Shown here piece by piece: positions 11,601 to 20,865 of a DNA stretch of 27,417 nt. Every line of letters begins with the position of its first letter. Within the stretch, counting starts at the first letter, position 1. A program made the translations under genes and the position numbers. The notes under the pieces are model-generated. The model was not told the origin of the DNA. It made no database searches and saw nothing but the letters and a program-made list of their open reading frames with translations. This DNA comes from Silene noctiflora (Eukaryota > Streptophyta > Magnoliopsida > Caryophyllales > Caryophyllaceae): NCBI GenBank assembly GCA_009801015.1, contig VHZZ01002814.1, forward strand, positions 37,930 to 65,346, in the 5' to 3' direction.

Positions 11601-12456
11601 AAGTGAGCTTTACTAAAAATCACATGCACTTCAAACTTTCTCATCTATTCATGGATCTACACCTCTACATGATCATGTGACTAGCAAAGGTTATAGTGCT
11701 ATACTAAAAATCACATCACCCAATAGTACCCTATCCTTACTCAAACGGGAATCCATTCATGGTTTAAGAACTCGTCTGATACATCTCGTATCGCCCTAGA
11801 TATATCGTTATCGAAGGCCGCCAATCCAAGATATCGCGAGATTAGCAAACAGGACGACCGCCTCAAGAACAAGTCCACAGCAACATTACCATGACTGATA
11901 TCGCAACTGAAAACCATGAGTTTAGTCTATCTACTGCGGAGTAATTATGAAAAAGGGCCCAAATACAGCAGATGAAAATATACACATAAAAAATAACTTC
12001 ACTGCATTGACTGATAATTCCAATGCATGCAGATTAAGTTCCATTATCTTACTCAAAAATCCCGACAAAAATCAGATTAACTGATCAATTGAATTCTGAT
12101 TTCATAAAAAAAATACTGTGCATTATACAGACACATCACGGAACCGAAACTAAGCTACATTGCCGTAATGGCGATACTGAATTATTCAGAACAAAAAGTG
12201 CAGCAAAATTTTCAATCGAACAAGTAAATTAACACAAGATTACAAACTAAAACAGTCGAAATTAACCTCAACGGTATTCATTACTTGATTTCAATCAAAT
12301 CAATTTCACAATAAACTAACCCTAATTCAATCGATCAATCAATCAAACAAAAATTAAACAAAACAATTGATTAACGAACGAAAGAAATAGGGCAAAAAGA
12401 ATGACGAAACGAACCTCGACTTTCTGGCGATGAAGAAGCTTGCGAACATTAATCAT
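5658..12456 (-). CDS. IDM1-like Agenet/PHD/GNAT acetyltransferase, 967 aa, 10 exons
   Basis: Coding exons, in order of translation, are 12456-12415, 11289-9589, 8934-8817, 8737-8661, 8337-8108, 6919-6833, 6740-6641, 6375-6189, 6118-5924 and 5824-5658. All introns are GT..AG and the phases close. An Agenet/Tudor-like pair occupies roughly residues 14-60 and 96-150 (VEVRQLEEG, then VCVDVLFKEAWWEGVIVDY). Basic, nuclear-localisation-like tracts follow (residues 238-251 and a second arginine-rich run near 455-490). PHD finger 1 uses C554, C557, C566, C569, H574, C577, C590 and C593. PHD-like finger 2 uses C595, C598, C614, C617, H622, C625, C640 and C644. A GNAT domain spans about 723-845 with the acetyl-CoA loop RRQGMC (771-776). 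Family knowledge: IDM1/ROS4 binds chromatin through PHD and acetylates histone H3 to oppose DNA methylation. A nuclear chromatin role here is inferred. The start (MINVRKLLHRQK) directly precedes the conserved Agenet segment. The last exon is the least certain: a good donor (CAG|GTAATT) lies inside it, so the C-terminus may differ. Confidence 0.88.
6920..8107 (-). other. large intron of the IDM1-like gene
   Basis: This 1.19-kb intron separates the exon ending ...DIVYNSG from the exon beginning SKFRRLDFHG. The donor is GG|GTGAGA and the acceptor TTATAG. I see no exon, RNA gene or convincing transposon end inside it. Confidence 0.75.
11290..12414 (-). other. first intron of the IDM1-like gene
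   Basis: This 1.13-kb intron follows the 14-codon first exon (donor GAG|GTTCGT, acceptor CATAG). A long first intron is common in plant genes and may hold enhancer elements, but none can be named from the sequence. Confidence 0.7.
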
Positions 12457-12700
12457 GGAGAGAGCGAGATTAAGAGTGTGTATCAATGGCGTAAGAATTG
12501 AAAATTGGGGGAAAATTGGGGGAAAATTGTAAGAAGAGACAGTGTGTTCAAATTAGCGCTTTCTGACTTTATGTTGGAAGATCTGCACGGATTATTTACT
12601 ACATTCTCAAATCTCAATCGTTTTTAGGTATACCGTATACCTGCCTCAAAACCGATTCGTATGGCCCCAAATTTGATTTGTTGAACTTGAATAGGTGAGT
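12457..12700. promoter_or_regulatory. 5' leader and probable promoter of the IDM1-like gene
   Basis: This is the region immediately upstream of the minus-strand ATG at 12,456. On the minus strand the leader is CT-rich (TCGCTCTCTCC just before the ATG), typical of plant 5' UTRs. I see no canonical TATA box. A 17-bp inverted repeat (AGGTATACCGTATACCT, 12,626-12,642) lies about 170 bp upstream of the ATG. Its role is unknown. Confidence 0.35.
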
Positions 12701-12771
12701 TTGAATTAACAAAGCGTCTTCAGCTTGTGACGGATAGTGTCCGTCTTCAATGAGAATTTGTATTGACTTAA
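12701..12771 (-). mobile_element. 53-bp internally deleted copy of the 197-bp MULE-type MITE
   Basis: Read on the minus strand, 12,762-12,710 begins TACAAATTCTCATTGAAGAC and runs through CACTATCCGTCACAAGCTGAAGACG straight into GCTTTG. It therefore fuses the first 48 bp or so of the 3,593 element to its last few bases. The join falls at the shared hexamer AAGACG. It is flanked by TTGAATTAA (12,701-12,709) and TTGACTTAA (12,763-12,771), a 9-bp target duplication with one mismatch. It sits upstream of the IDM1-like gene. Confidence 0.8.
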
Positions 12772-14640
12772 ATGCACCTAATTAATATTTTCTCCATTTC
12801 ATTTAATTTTATATCTTTATTCTTATTTACAGAAAAATTTTGATACAATTTCTAATCCTATATAAATGAGATTTTATTTAAATTGTCTTATCGAGTACAT
12901 TGTGAATATTTAATTTTCATAAGTTTTATTAATATGTAACCAAAAATATGAACAAAAAAAAAACGAATATTGATATACGTGTATAAAATAACGTAATTTA
13001 TTTTCGCAATACGCATTTTACTCATTTCAGTACATTTTTCCCCAAAATTTCCATTTGTATACCCCCTACTTAAAAAACCCCAAAAATTATGTTCTCTCAA
13101 ATATTTCTCAATACTCCTCTCTAATCAATCGCCTTTTCAAGAAGGGAGCACAAATCAATAATGAACATGCTTTTAACCATCTATTTACTTCTTAATTAAG
13201 ATTTACTCCTTTAACTGTAATTTTGTACAACTACTCCGTATAGTTTTTTTTAGGGTTTCAATTTTTTAAGGGGGTTGGGCCTTTGGGTGGCTAATCAGTC
13301 AGCATAGAAGTTATGGGCGATTGGGCGGTGGACTACTCATTGCCAGACAGAGGGAGCGGTGTGTGGGGTGGGGGCTCGTCGATGGACAGATGGTTTGACC
13401 GACGCTGGTTGATGGGGTGGCTGGAGCCTGGAGTTGATTTTATTATTTATTTTCTGTTTTTTTTTTTTTATATATGTTCTTTATTATAGTTTTATTGTAA
13501 ATTTGAATTTAAAATTGTTATGATAGTATAAAAAAAATATCATTGCTCTATGTAATTATCATAATAATGTAATTATATAACAAAAATTAATTATGTTGAT
13601 ATTAGTATAATCGTTGGTACTACAAAAATAAAATCGGTGCAACCTTAGCAAGGGTTTGATGAAGGTTGAGAGGGAAGTAGAAGAGGAGAGAAATGAAAGG
13701 GGTAATACGTACTGTAATGAGTAAAATGTGTACTGCGACCCTAAAATAAATATATAGAATTGAATGGAAGGGAGGAAGTAGTCGATTTATAGAGGATATA
13801 ACATTGTATCTTTGCCAAGTACTGGTAGTACTACTTGGTACTTGGCAGTAGTAAATAGTAATGTAGTATGATTTTAAAAGTTATAAGTATAGTTAGTTGG
13901 TTTCTTTTCGGACGAGTTATTTTAGTCTGAAATAATAAGATTACTGGTTGTTCTATTGCAGTTACATTTAACTATAAAATGGTCACATATGCCTGTCTAA
14001 AGTTTCAAATGATAAGTTGTCGTCTGAAACAAGTATTTGCGCTAATCAAGATCAATTCTAAGAGAACAAATTTTTATCGTCACATGTCCATACCACAATA
14101 CTTTATCATCGACTACGAAGTATAATATTATTAAACAAAATGAGTTATCATATTTATACATACCTGTTCTTTTTTTGTGTATATTTTTGAAACAAAACAT
14201 TTTAAAAAAAATTAGACATGATTTGTTAAGTGTCTGACATGTAAGTTGGAGTGTCGTGTAAGTTTTGGTATTTGACACGGTGTCGGATACGGAGTTTATA
14301 AATGTCATCCCACGTCGGTAAATAGTGTAGTGAAATGTTGTCATTCAGATTATTCCATCCAAACAAAGGACATGCCTCTTCTCGAAAGAGTGCGAGATTA
14401 GGATCACATCGAGCTGATAGAACTAATGGCCGCCATACGACATCTTTCTCCCAAACTCTTGTATCTTATGATCATTTACTTCGTGCATTCGGCTAATTTA
14501 TTTATCTTTGTTTTGGAGATAAAGATCAAACGGAGGAGAGTGAAACCCAATTATGCATGCAAGGTACAAGTCATACAACCGTTGTTTTCGAGATATATAA
14601 CTCATTTATAATGGATCAATACTTGGTTGTATTCATATAA
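12772..14640. other. intergenic DNA between the IDM1-like and RGLG-like genes
   Basis: No gene is supported. It holds one TACTCCGTA 9-mer (13,232-13,240), a G-rich island (13,262-13,440) in otherwise AT-rich DNA, a 10-bp-arm hairpin (13,813-13,847) and a few open frames of 50-100 codons without recognisable domains. The right end probably adjoins the 3' UTR of the RGLG-like gene. Confidence 0.5.
13813..13847. repeat. 10-bp inverted repeat with 15-nt loop
   Basis: TGCCAAGTAC at 13,813-13,822 pairs exactly with GTACTTGGCA at 13,838-13,847. The loop itself contains further ACTAGTACT-like symmetry. It may be the core of a small decayed inverted-repeat element, but no target duplication is evident. 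Confidence 0.6.
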
Positions 14641-14883
14641 CAGTGCACACAAGACTAATACAAAGTATACAACAAAGTTACATTGTACTTTATACACAGC
14701 TAGAATTACAACAATAAACATTCTACCCATTGAAAACATTACATGGCAAGATCCGAACTTATTGCTAAAATTAGATGAAAATTATTCGATATAATTCAGG
14801 TACATACAACATGGTGACGTACAGTTTCAGCAGTTATAGCAAAGCACTGTACATTGACGACGTTAGGGTGAGATGAGTACTCT

Positions 14884-17800
14884 TCAAGTATATAGCCGCA
14901 CTCGTGTTGTGATGGGAGACCGACAGAGAGGACATGTCGAAAGTGTCGGTCCACATTCCGTGCATGTCTTTAAGAAATCATCAATCATGTTACAAGATAC
15001 CGTCAGTTATTCTGACTGTCACACCAGACATTACATTATTGCTACGTCAAAAATAAGACTGAGAAACTTACCAGGTGACCACATCCAAATGCCATGTTCT
15101 TTGGATTCGTCAAGCAAATTGGGCATGTCTGGAAAACAAACAAAGGCATAAGCATGGTATTCCATCTGGGTTACACTCCATTGTGGCCGCTTTGTAAAGG
15201 TTACCGTGACCGTGTTTTGAAGCGGTATCCACCGCATTTAGGATCCATTGACCAAATTCCAGATCAAGACCGAAACTGGTATCTAATACCATGGACATAA
15301 GTGAGAAATTGAGAATGACTTCGCATGATTGGGATATTGGTTTTTTTTTTTTTTTTCTTGAAAAGAGGAACAAGAGCAGTTTCGATGCAGTCAGATTCCG
15401 ATGATAATCTCATACGATAGCTCATATCTGCATTGAGATATGAGTTTTAAGGAAAGTTGTTCGAAACTTTTACCTGTTCCACAGGAACATTACGTTCTTC
15501 TGAGGAAGAGCTTGTCGTCTGTTCAACTAATCTAACCGAGTTATCATGTTCTATCACTTCACGTGGAGGAGGAAGTGGCTTAGGGCGTTGACTGGTATCT
15601 TTCTTACTGCAAATAATGAGTTAAACTCAGTGTCCAGTGTAATTAAGGTTATCATTCAATCTTTGTTTGTAATTGTTTATAGTCTCAGGATTCTCAGCCA
15701 TACCTGTTAAATTCAAGCTGTTGGGTGGCTCTGTACTGTAAAGGGATTTCCATCAAAGCAGCAAGAGCGAAGGCTGCCTCTTTCTTTGACATAGGCTTGC
15801 TATCAGACATTATCTTTGCGAAATTGACAAACTGCAGAATATGACAGTGATCAATGGATATGCAAAACGCTATTTCATAGCACAGATCTATGGCGGAGCT
15901 TGACATTATTTCATTCAGAGTTTCCCCTACCTACTTAACTCGTCAACAGAAATTTTAGAAAATAGGGATTAACTCCCAAACTCAGTAAAACGTTCTTCAA
16001 ATAGCCTAAATACTCAAATTCGCCTCTTCTAAATGTTATGTTTAGGCACTTTTTAATTGATTGCTCATCTGTAATTCTTGGACCCATCCACATTATCATC
16101 GTTTACTCATAAAAAAAACATCTTCTCATGACAAATTTTAACAGTTAACTCAAATAACGTGTTTAGTTAATCGAGCCGGGGTATCTTAAATGATTTATAA
16201 ATATGGAGGGTATATGATAGAATTCAAATAAACAAAACGGTAGAAGATACAAAACCCCAAAAATAGTCAGACAAAATCAGAGGTCCTAGAAGACAGCTCA
16301 AGTAAGACATGCTGTCGAGAATTTAACATTTACATGTCACAAATCGGTGCAGTGTCGTCATAGCAAAACAATTACGCAGTAAAGAATAAGAATTGGTGGT
16401 TATTTGTGACTAGAATGAAATGTCGCTATATTGGGGAACGCATGACGAACAAAGTTCATTCTTCAGAATGAGACAAGCTATGATAGCTCCCTAAATCCAG
16501 ATTAAAATCTGACTGACAGAAATATTGTCATCAAATTTGATACCTGAAAATTATCAAATGCCCGTTGAGGAATATTGTCATCAAATTTTTGCATGGCATC
16601 CCAAGGTCCATCTCCAACACCAACCAAAACAATTGAAAGCGGATAGTAACTGATCACAATGTCAAAGGATCACTTCAGGCCATTTCACAATACCGAGCAA
16701 AATTTTCTTGTTCTAAAGTTCAAGACCCAAATTTTCACCTGGCGGCAACAATAGAGTTTACAGTTGCTTGTTCTTGAGGACTAAGTTTTCCAGGTGGCAG
16801 ATCCGGGTGCCTACTGACCTGTATGTCAGGGGCGAAAATTGCAAGGGTAAAAATGTCATGTTCCGTGCAAGGACATGAACAATTGCTCATACCATGAAAA
16901 CTAATGTAACAACCTGTCCATCTGCAATAATGACCAAGACATGATATTGCCCGCCGCTCTCTTTTACTATCTCAATTGCTGCATCAACTACAGGGGCAAA
17001 TGATGTAGGGCCTGACAAATGTACACTGACATGAGAACAAACATCATGCTTCAGCTATCCAATGTGCGTGCGATTTAAGAGCTATGACAAGATCAAACAA
17101 ATCAAGTACTAGACTTCACTGTTAGACACACACACACACATTTAGCTCTGGAAACTGCATACCATAACCAAATGCCGCTAACCATTTTGCTAAATCATAA
17201 AGCAAGTATGCTTACGGAGATACAGGTTATACAGGCACTCGAAAGACATGGCTGATGCACCTTATTGGAACAGGGGTCCTGACTCCTTGGACACCAGAAA
17301 GATAAAAAGAATTGTGCATTTTCGCCAACTTTTGTACTTGATAGTTGATACATTTAAATCTGTATCTTTTCCGAGACCACCTGACTGCCTCTATCTGACA
17401 GCCTCCTAAATCTAATTCACTAACAGGCACAATGCCAACATTTGCTAATTTTCCTCCATATGATTAAACCTCGATGGAGTGGTAAACAGTAAACACTTTT
17501 CTGACAGATAATGATTTAACAAGCACACAGATACAGAGTCCAAACTTTCTTCAGCCCTTTTTGTGAGAAGTTATAGTCAGTTATCACTCTTGAAACACAA
17601 TGTTACCATTATAAAACTGAATTACAGTAGCAGACGTCTAACTATTAATCATGTAGGTGCATCTTAATCGGGGAGAGGAAATCGTGGAGGACATAGGGGT
17701 AGAGAAGCTTCAGGGAACCTGATAATTTGATGTAAGGAATGATTTCTTTGTATCGTGCAAGCACCTCTTCAAAACCATTGCAAGGTCGATGATCAGCATA

Positions 17801-18898
17801 GAAGCTGAAGACGTTTTTGTCACGTGTAGTAACTGAAAAGTTAAAATGAGAAGTTAAAATGAGAACTAATGATCTGAAGGTAGAGAATAACAGCTTAAAT
17901 ACATAACGGGAGAAATGGCAGCAAGATGAATGATGAATACTAGTAGTACGTACCGTCCCCAAAACCAAAACAGGGTATCAAGTTGTCGTCGTCAAAAGGA
18001 GATAAAGTTCGGCCAATTATAGAAATAGCTTTCTCATAAGGATTTGGATCACTACAAATTGCATGCAGACTTCTGCGGTTGAACGAATACTTGCCTTGAT
18101 AATTCAAGAGTAAATATATCAATGGTCATTCAGAAAATAAAGGAAACTAGTAGCATAAAAGTATGCTAATTATATTACCCGACCACTCATTACTCTTCGT
18201 GAAATCAATACCGAGTATCAAGTTTGATGACTCAAGACCAGCTTCTCTGAGAGCCGCTGTGACCTAAAAGTCAAGAAGCACCAAATCCAACAATCTTCAA
18301 TTATTGTATCAAGTTTACATAAGCACATCCGGCACAATCGCCCTCGCAACCAAACAGGAATAAAGAAACCAAATCCAGCAAAGATCGGATAAGTGTGTTA
18401 GCTTGGATGTTTAGTGAGAGCTTCTAAGGTTCCAACATTTGAGTCCTTGTGGCCGATGACAGGCCGACGGGTAGCTTCATTTATTTTAGCTATGTTTTGA
18501 CTCCCCGAATTACCCAAAAAAATGGAATATTGAAACATATTATCAACTTTCAAATTGCCCTATTATTTATCTACCCTGAATTTCGCTATACGTCTACCTC
18601 TGGCTAGAAACTCACTGCAAATCATTAAAACTCGCCCTGTCTTTACCATAAAAAAAATACTACGTATATGAGAATCTCATCCAAGACGTGTTACACATGG
18701 AAAGAACAGATCTCATGTTGCAGCTATAAAATGCAAAGTCATGAAGAAAAGAACAACAATCGAGCAAACCTCATCGACGGAGCTAAAGTTGTCGGCTATA
18801 AATTTCGGCAGCTGCTTGCCCTTATGGCCGTGGGTAGAATACATAGAGGTTCCTGTAGAGGAAGCTAATTGAATAAGAACTTTATGATCTCCCTCCAT
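14884..18898 (-). CDS. RGLG3/4: RGLG3/4-type copine-vWA RING E3 ubiquitin ligase, 384 aa, 11 coding exons
   Basis: Coding exons, in order, are 18898-18770, 18263-18179, 18094-17954, 17832-17719, 17011-16914, 16818-16739, 16649-16544, 15831-15704, 15606-15474, 15128-15072 and 14967-14884, all with GT..AG introns and closing phases. A copine-type von Willebrand A domain spans about residues 57-290, with the MIDAS motif D63-x-T65-x-S67 ([10 protein letters not shown]), the GPTSFAP loop (T159) and [12 protein letters not shown] Pro/Ser-rich linker follows (295-338), then a C-terminal C3HC4 RING: C340, C343, C354, H356, C359, C362, C369, C372, ending TTRVRLYT. Known role of the family: RGLG proteins build ubiquitin chains on target proteins in hormone, drought and jasmonate signalling. 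The length and C-terminus fit RGLG3/4 better than the longer RGLG1/2. Odd: the predicted start (MEGDHKV) lacks the MG of myristoylated relatives, and the frame stays open for 15 codons upstream, so an extra 5' exon is possible. Confidence 0.88.
15421..15444. repeat. 9-bp inverted repeat within an RGLG-like intron
   Basis: CTCATATCT at 15,421-15,429 pairs exactly with AGATATGAG at 15,436-15,444. It lies 30 bp inside the donor side of the intron between the linker exon and the RING exon. No function is claimed. Confidence 0.6.
17125..17140. repeat. short (AC)n microsatellite
   Basis: An ACACAC run of about 16 bp in the intron between the fourth and fifth coding exons of the RGLG-like gene. Confidence 0.7.
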
Positions 18899-19751
18899 AC
18901 AAGAACGCGATTTACTTGGTATATTTACGTCTCCTTCATAAGACTAATTTTCATTCTCATCTTAAAGGGTCCACACCTTGATTACTAATCACATAAAGTT
19001 ACCTCAAGTGATTCATGTAAGACCATTTTATGATACAACAAAGTCGTCATTGACATCGTCAAATGAGGTGCATACCATACGACAGAACCTGTATAATATA
19101 CCATACTGGTATACAACCGTCTTATTTGAGTTTTTGTGGAGTTACCTAATCTTTGCACAGAAGTTGTTTCTCAGAAACCCTATTTATAGAACACATTCCT
19201 CCTAAGTCCAAACAAATTAGTCTTCTGTAAGGCGGTGTTATACTTATGTAAAACGGATCCCAAGCCCCAACACCTAGAATATGACCCATGCATGTTAAAA
19301 AGTAATTATCACCCATTTTAAGACAAATACGTCTATCTTCAACAAGGATTTGTGTTTACAATATATAAGTATTTGTGTCTCCAAATTAGGGTTCTATATT
19401 ATTAATGTAATCCCAATTTCCATTCACAAAACCTAAATTACTCATATACCCATAAGTAGAAATGTACAATTATAATTCCAAACTAATTCCCAATCATTTT
19501 CTCATGACAATTTATAATCATAAACCATTACAACTAATTAATTTTATTTCTACCAATCACACCATCAAAAAAAAAAAAAAAAAAAAAAAAAAACACAACC
19601 CTAATTAAGTTAATAATTTGAATTCTTCAACTGGGTACTCTCTAAATCAAATGGCCAAGTTATAATTTGATCATAAAAACTACGGAGTAGTAAATTAGAG
19701 AAATTCAAAATTGCAAAAATTGAAAATATGAGAGCAAGAAATTAACATACC
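18899..19751 (-). other. 5' leader intron region of the RGLG-like gene
   Basis: A strong donor (CTCAAG|GTATGT) at 19,751/19,750 on the minus strand suggests a non-coding first exon, spliced to the exon that carries the ATG at 18,898. A likely acceptor is ATTAG at 18,944. The interval includes a 27-bp poly-A run (19,567-19,593), one TACGGAGTA 9-mer (19,681-19,689) and a terminus related to the MULE-type elements near 19,330-19,355. There is no other gene. Confidence 0.45.
19567..19593. repeat. poly-A tract, 27 bp
   Basis: This is an uninterrupted run of A. No retroposon 3' end or target duplication could be tied to it, so it is called simply as a homopolymer. Its length is liable to sequencing error. 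Confidence 0.85.
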
Positions 19752-19771
19752 TTGAGATAATCTCAATTAAA

Positions 19772-19804
19772 TTAGAGAAAATTGAATTGAATAAATGGGT
19801 TCAT
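19772..19804 (-). promoter_or_regulatory. possible upstream ORF in the RGLG-like leader
   Basis: In the presumed non-coding first exon, an ATG opens a 10-codon frame (MNPFIQFNFL) that ends just before the splice donor. If transcription starts upstream of it, it could dampen translation of the main ORF. The transcription start is not visible, so this is tentative. Confidence 0.25.
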
Positions 19805-19859
19805 AGGAATTGAAGATTTAATGGGTGATGAATTTATTGGACATAAGTAGGATCCTTGA

Positions 19860-20865
19860 GCTGGAAGTCACATGGCGTGTAACTCAAATTTGAGGAATCC
19901 AATTCACCACAATAATTCTTGGTCTAAAGCTTAATATTCGTTTTAAACTTAAAATTGGTCAATTACGGTGATTTAAAAAGAAGGGATGGTTTGAATACGG
20001 AGTACCATTTACTCAAGAGAGACTTTTATGTAAGATCGTATTCTCATAGAAGACGTGATGTAAACTCATTTGTTGAGTTTGTCTATATCTATTCATATGG
20101 GTTTTATTTTACCGTCGTCATAATATGATCGGGATGTGCATCTGGTTCATTGTCAGCACGAATAAAAGGGAAGTGGCTTCCTACATTCATGTGTAAAAAG
20201 TCGTAGGATCCTGTATTTGAAGGATATAAAGTCTCTCGTATTCTAATCTCCTTGCTTTCACGTAACAATTTGGGTAATCGTGTACGTCCAATTTCTTGGT
20301 CACTTCTTAACACGTTTACCACTTTACTTTTCGCACAAATTAAAAAATAATCCTATATTTTATGTTTTAATTTATTTTTGTTTGTTGAAATATAATTTTG
20401 CATAAGATTTCCTTCTAACGAACATGAATATTTTGTACCATATTAAAAAAATATACTCGGTATGTATTTTAAGATAGTTACAATTGAATTTCATAAACTA
20501 AATCGAAAAAGTAAAAGTTGTTTTGCTACTTATCATCCGTTGAAACTGTGCTGTGTAATGGCTACTGCCTACTAGTCGTCTTGGTTTTGAAGCTACAAAG
20601 AAGCTCGGAACCTGTGGCCGATCAAAACAACATTCAAGCAAAAACTACATCTTCCAGGCTATTATATAAGATCGGAACCCAGAGAGAGGAAGAGTCTAAA
20701 CGTATTCATGATTACAATTTGAGAGATTGATTTCTTGAGGAGAGAGGACGAAAGCAAAATTACAGTTTACCAACAAAATCGACTACTGAATGTAAAAAAA
20801 TATCGAATCATATGGAGTAGTTTGGGACTTTGGGGGCAGAACTCTAAATCTAAAACACGACTGAC
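19860..20865. other. intergenic DNA between the RGLG-like and PMT26-like genes
   Basis: The left part is the probable promoter of the RGLG-like gene; the right part is the probable 3' UTR of the PMT26-like gene. A TACGGAGTA 9-mer lies at 19,996-20,004. An open frame of 72 codons on the minus strand (20,322-20,104) has a fairly balanced composition but no recognised domain. I see no tRNA or other RNA gene. Confidence 0.45.

Noticed and set aside
14335..14496. 53-codon plus-strand frame (contains SSRKSARLGSHRADRT) and an overlapping 61-codon frame
   Set aside because: No recognised domain, no promoter or splice context, and two overlapping frames compete; likely chance, though a remnant exon cannot be excluded.
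19567..19593. Poly-A tract as a retroposon 3' end
   Set aside because: No retroposon body, internal promoter boxes or flanking target duplication could be found beside it.
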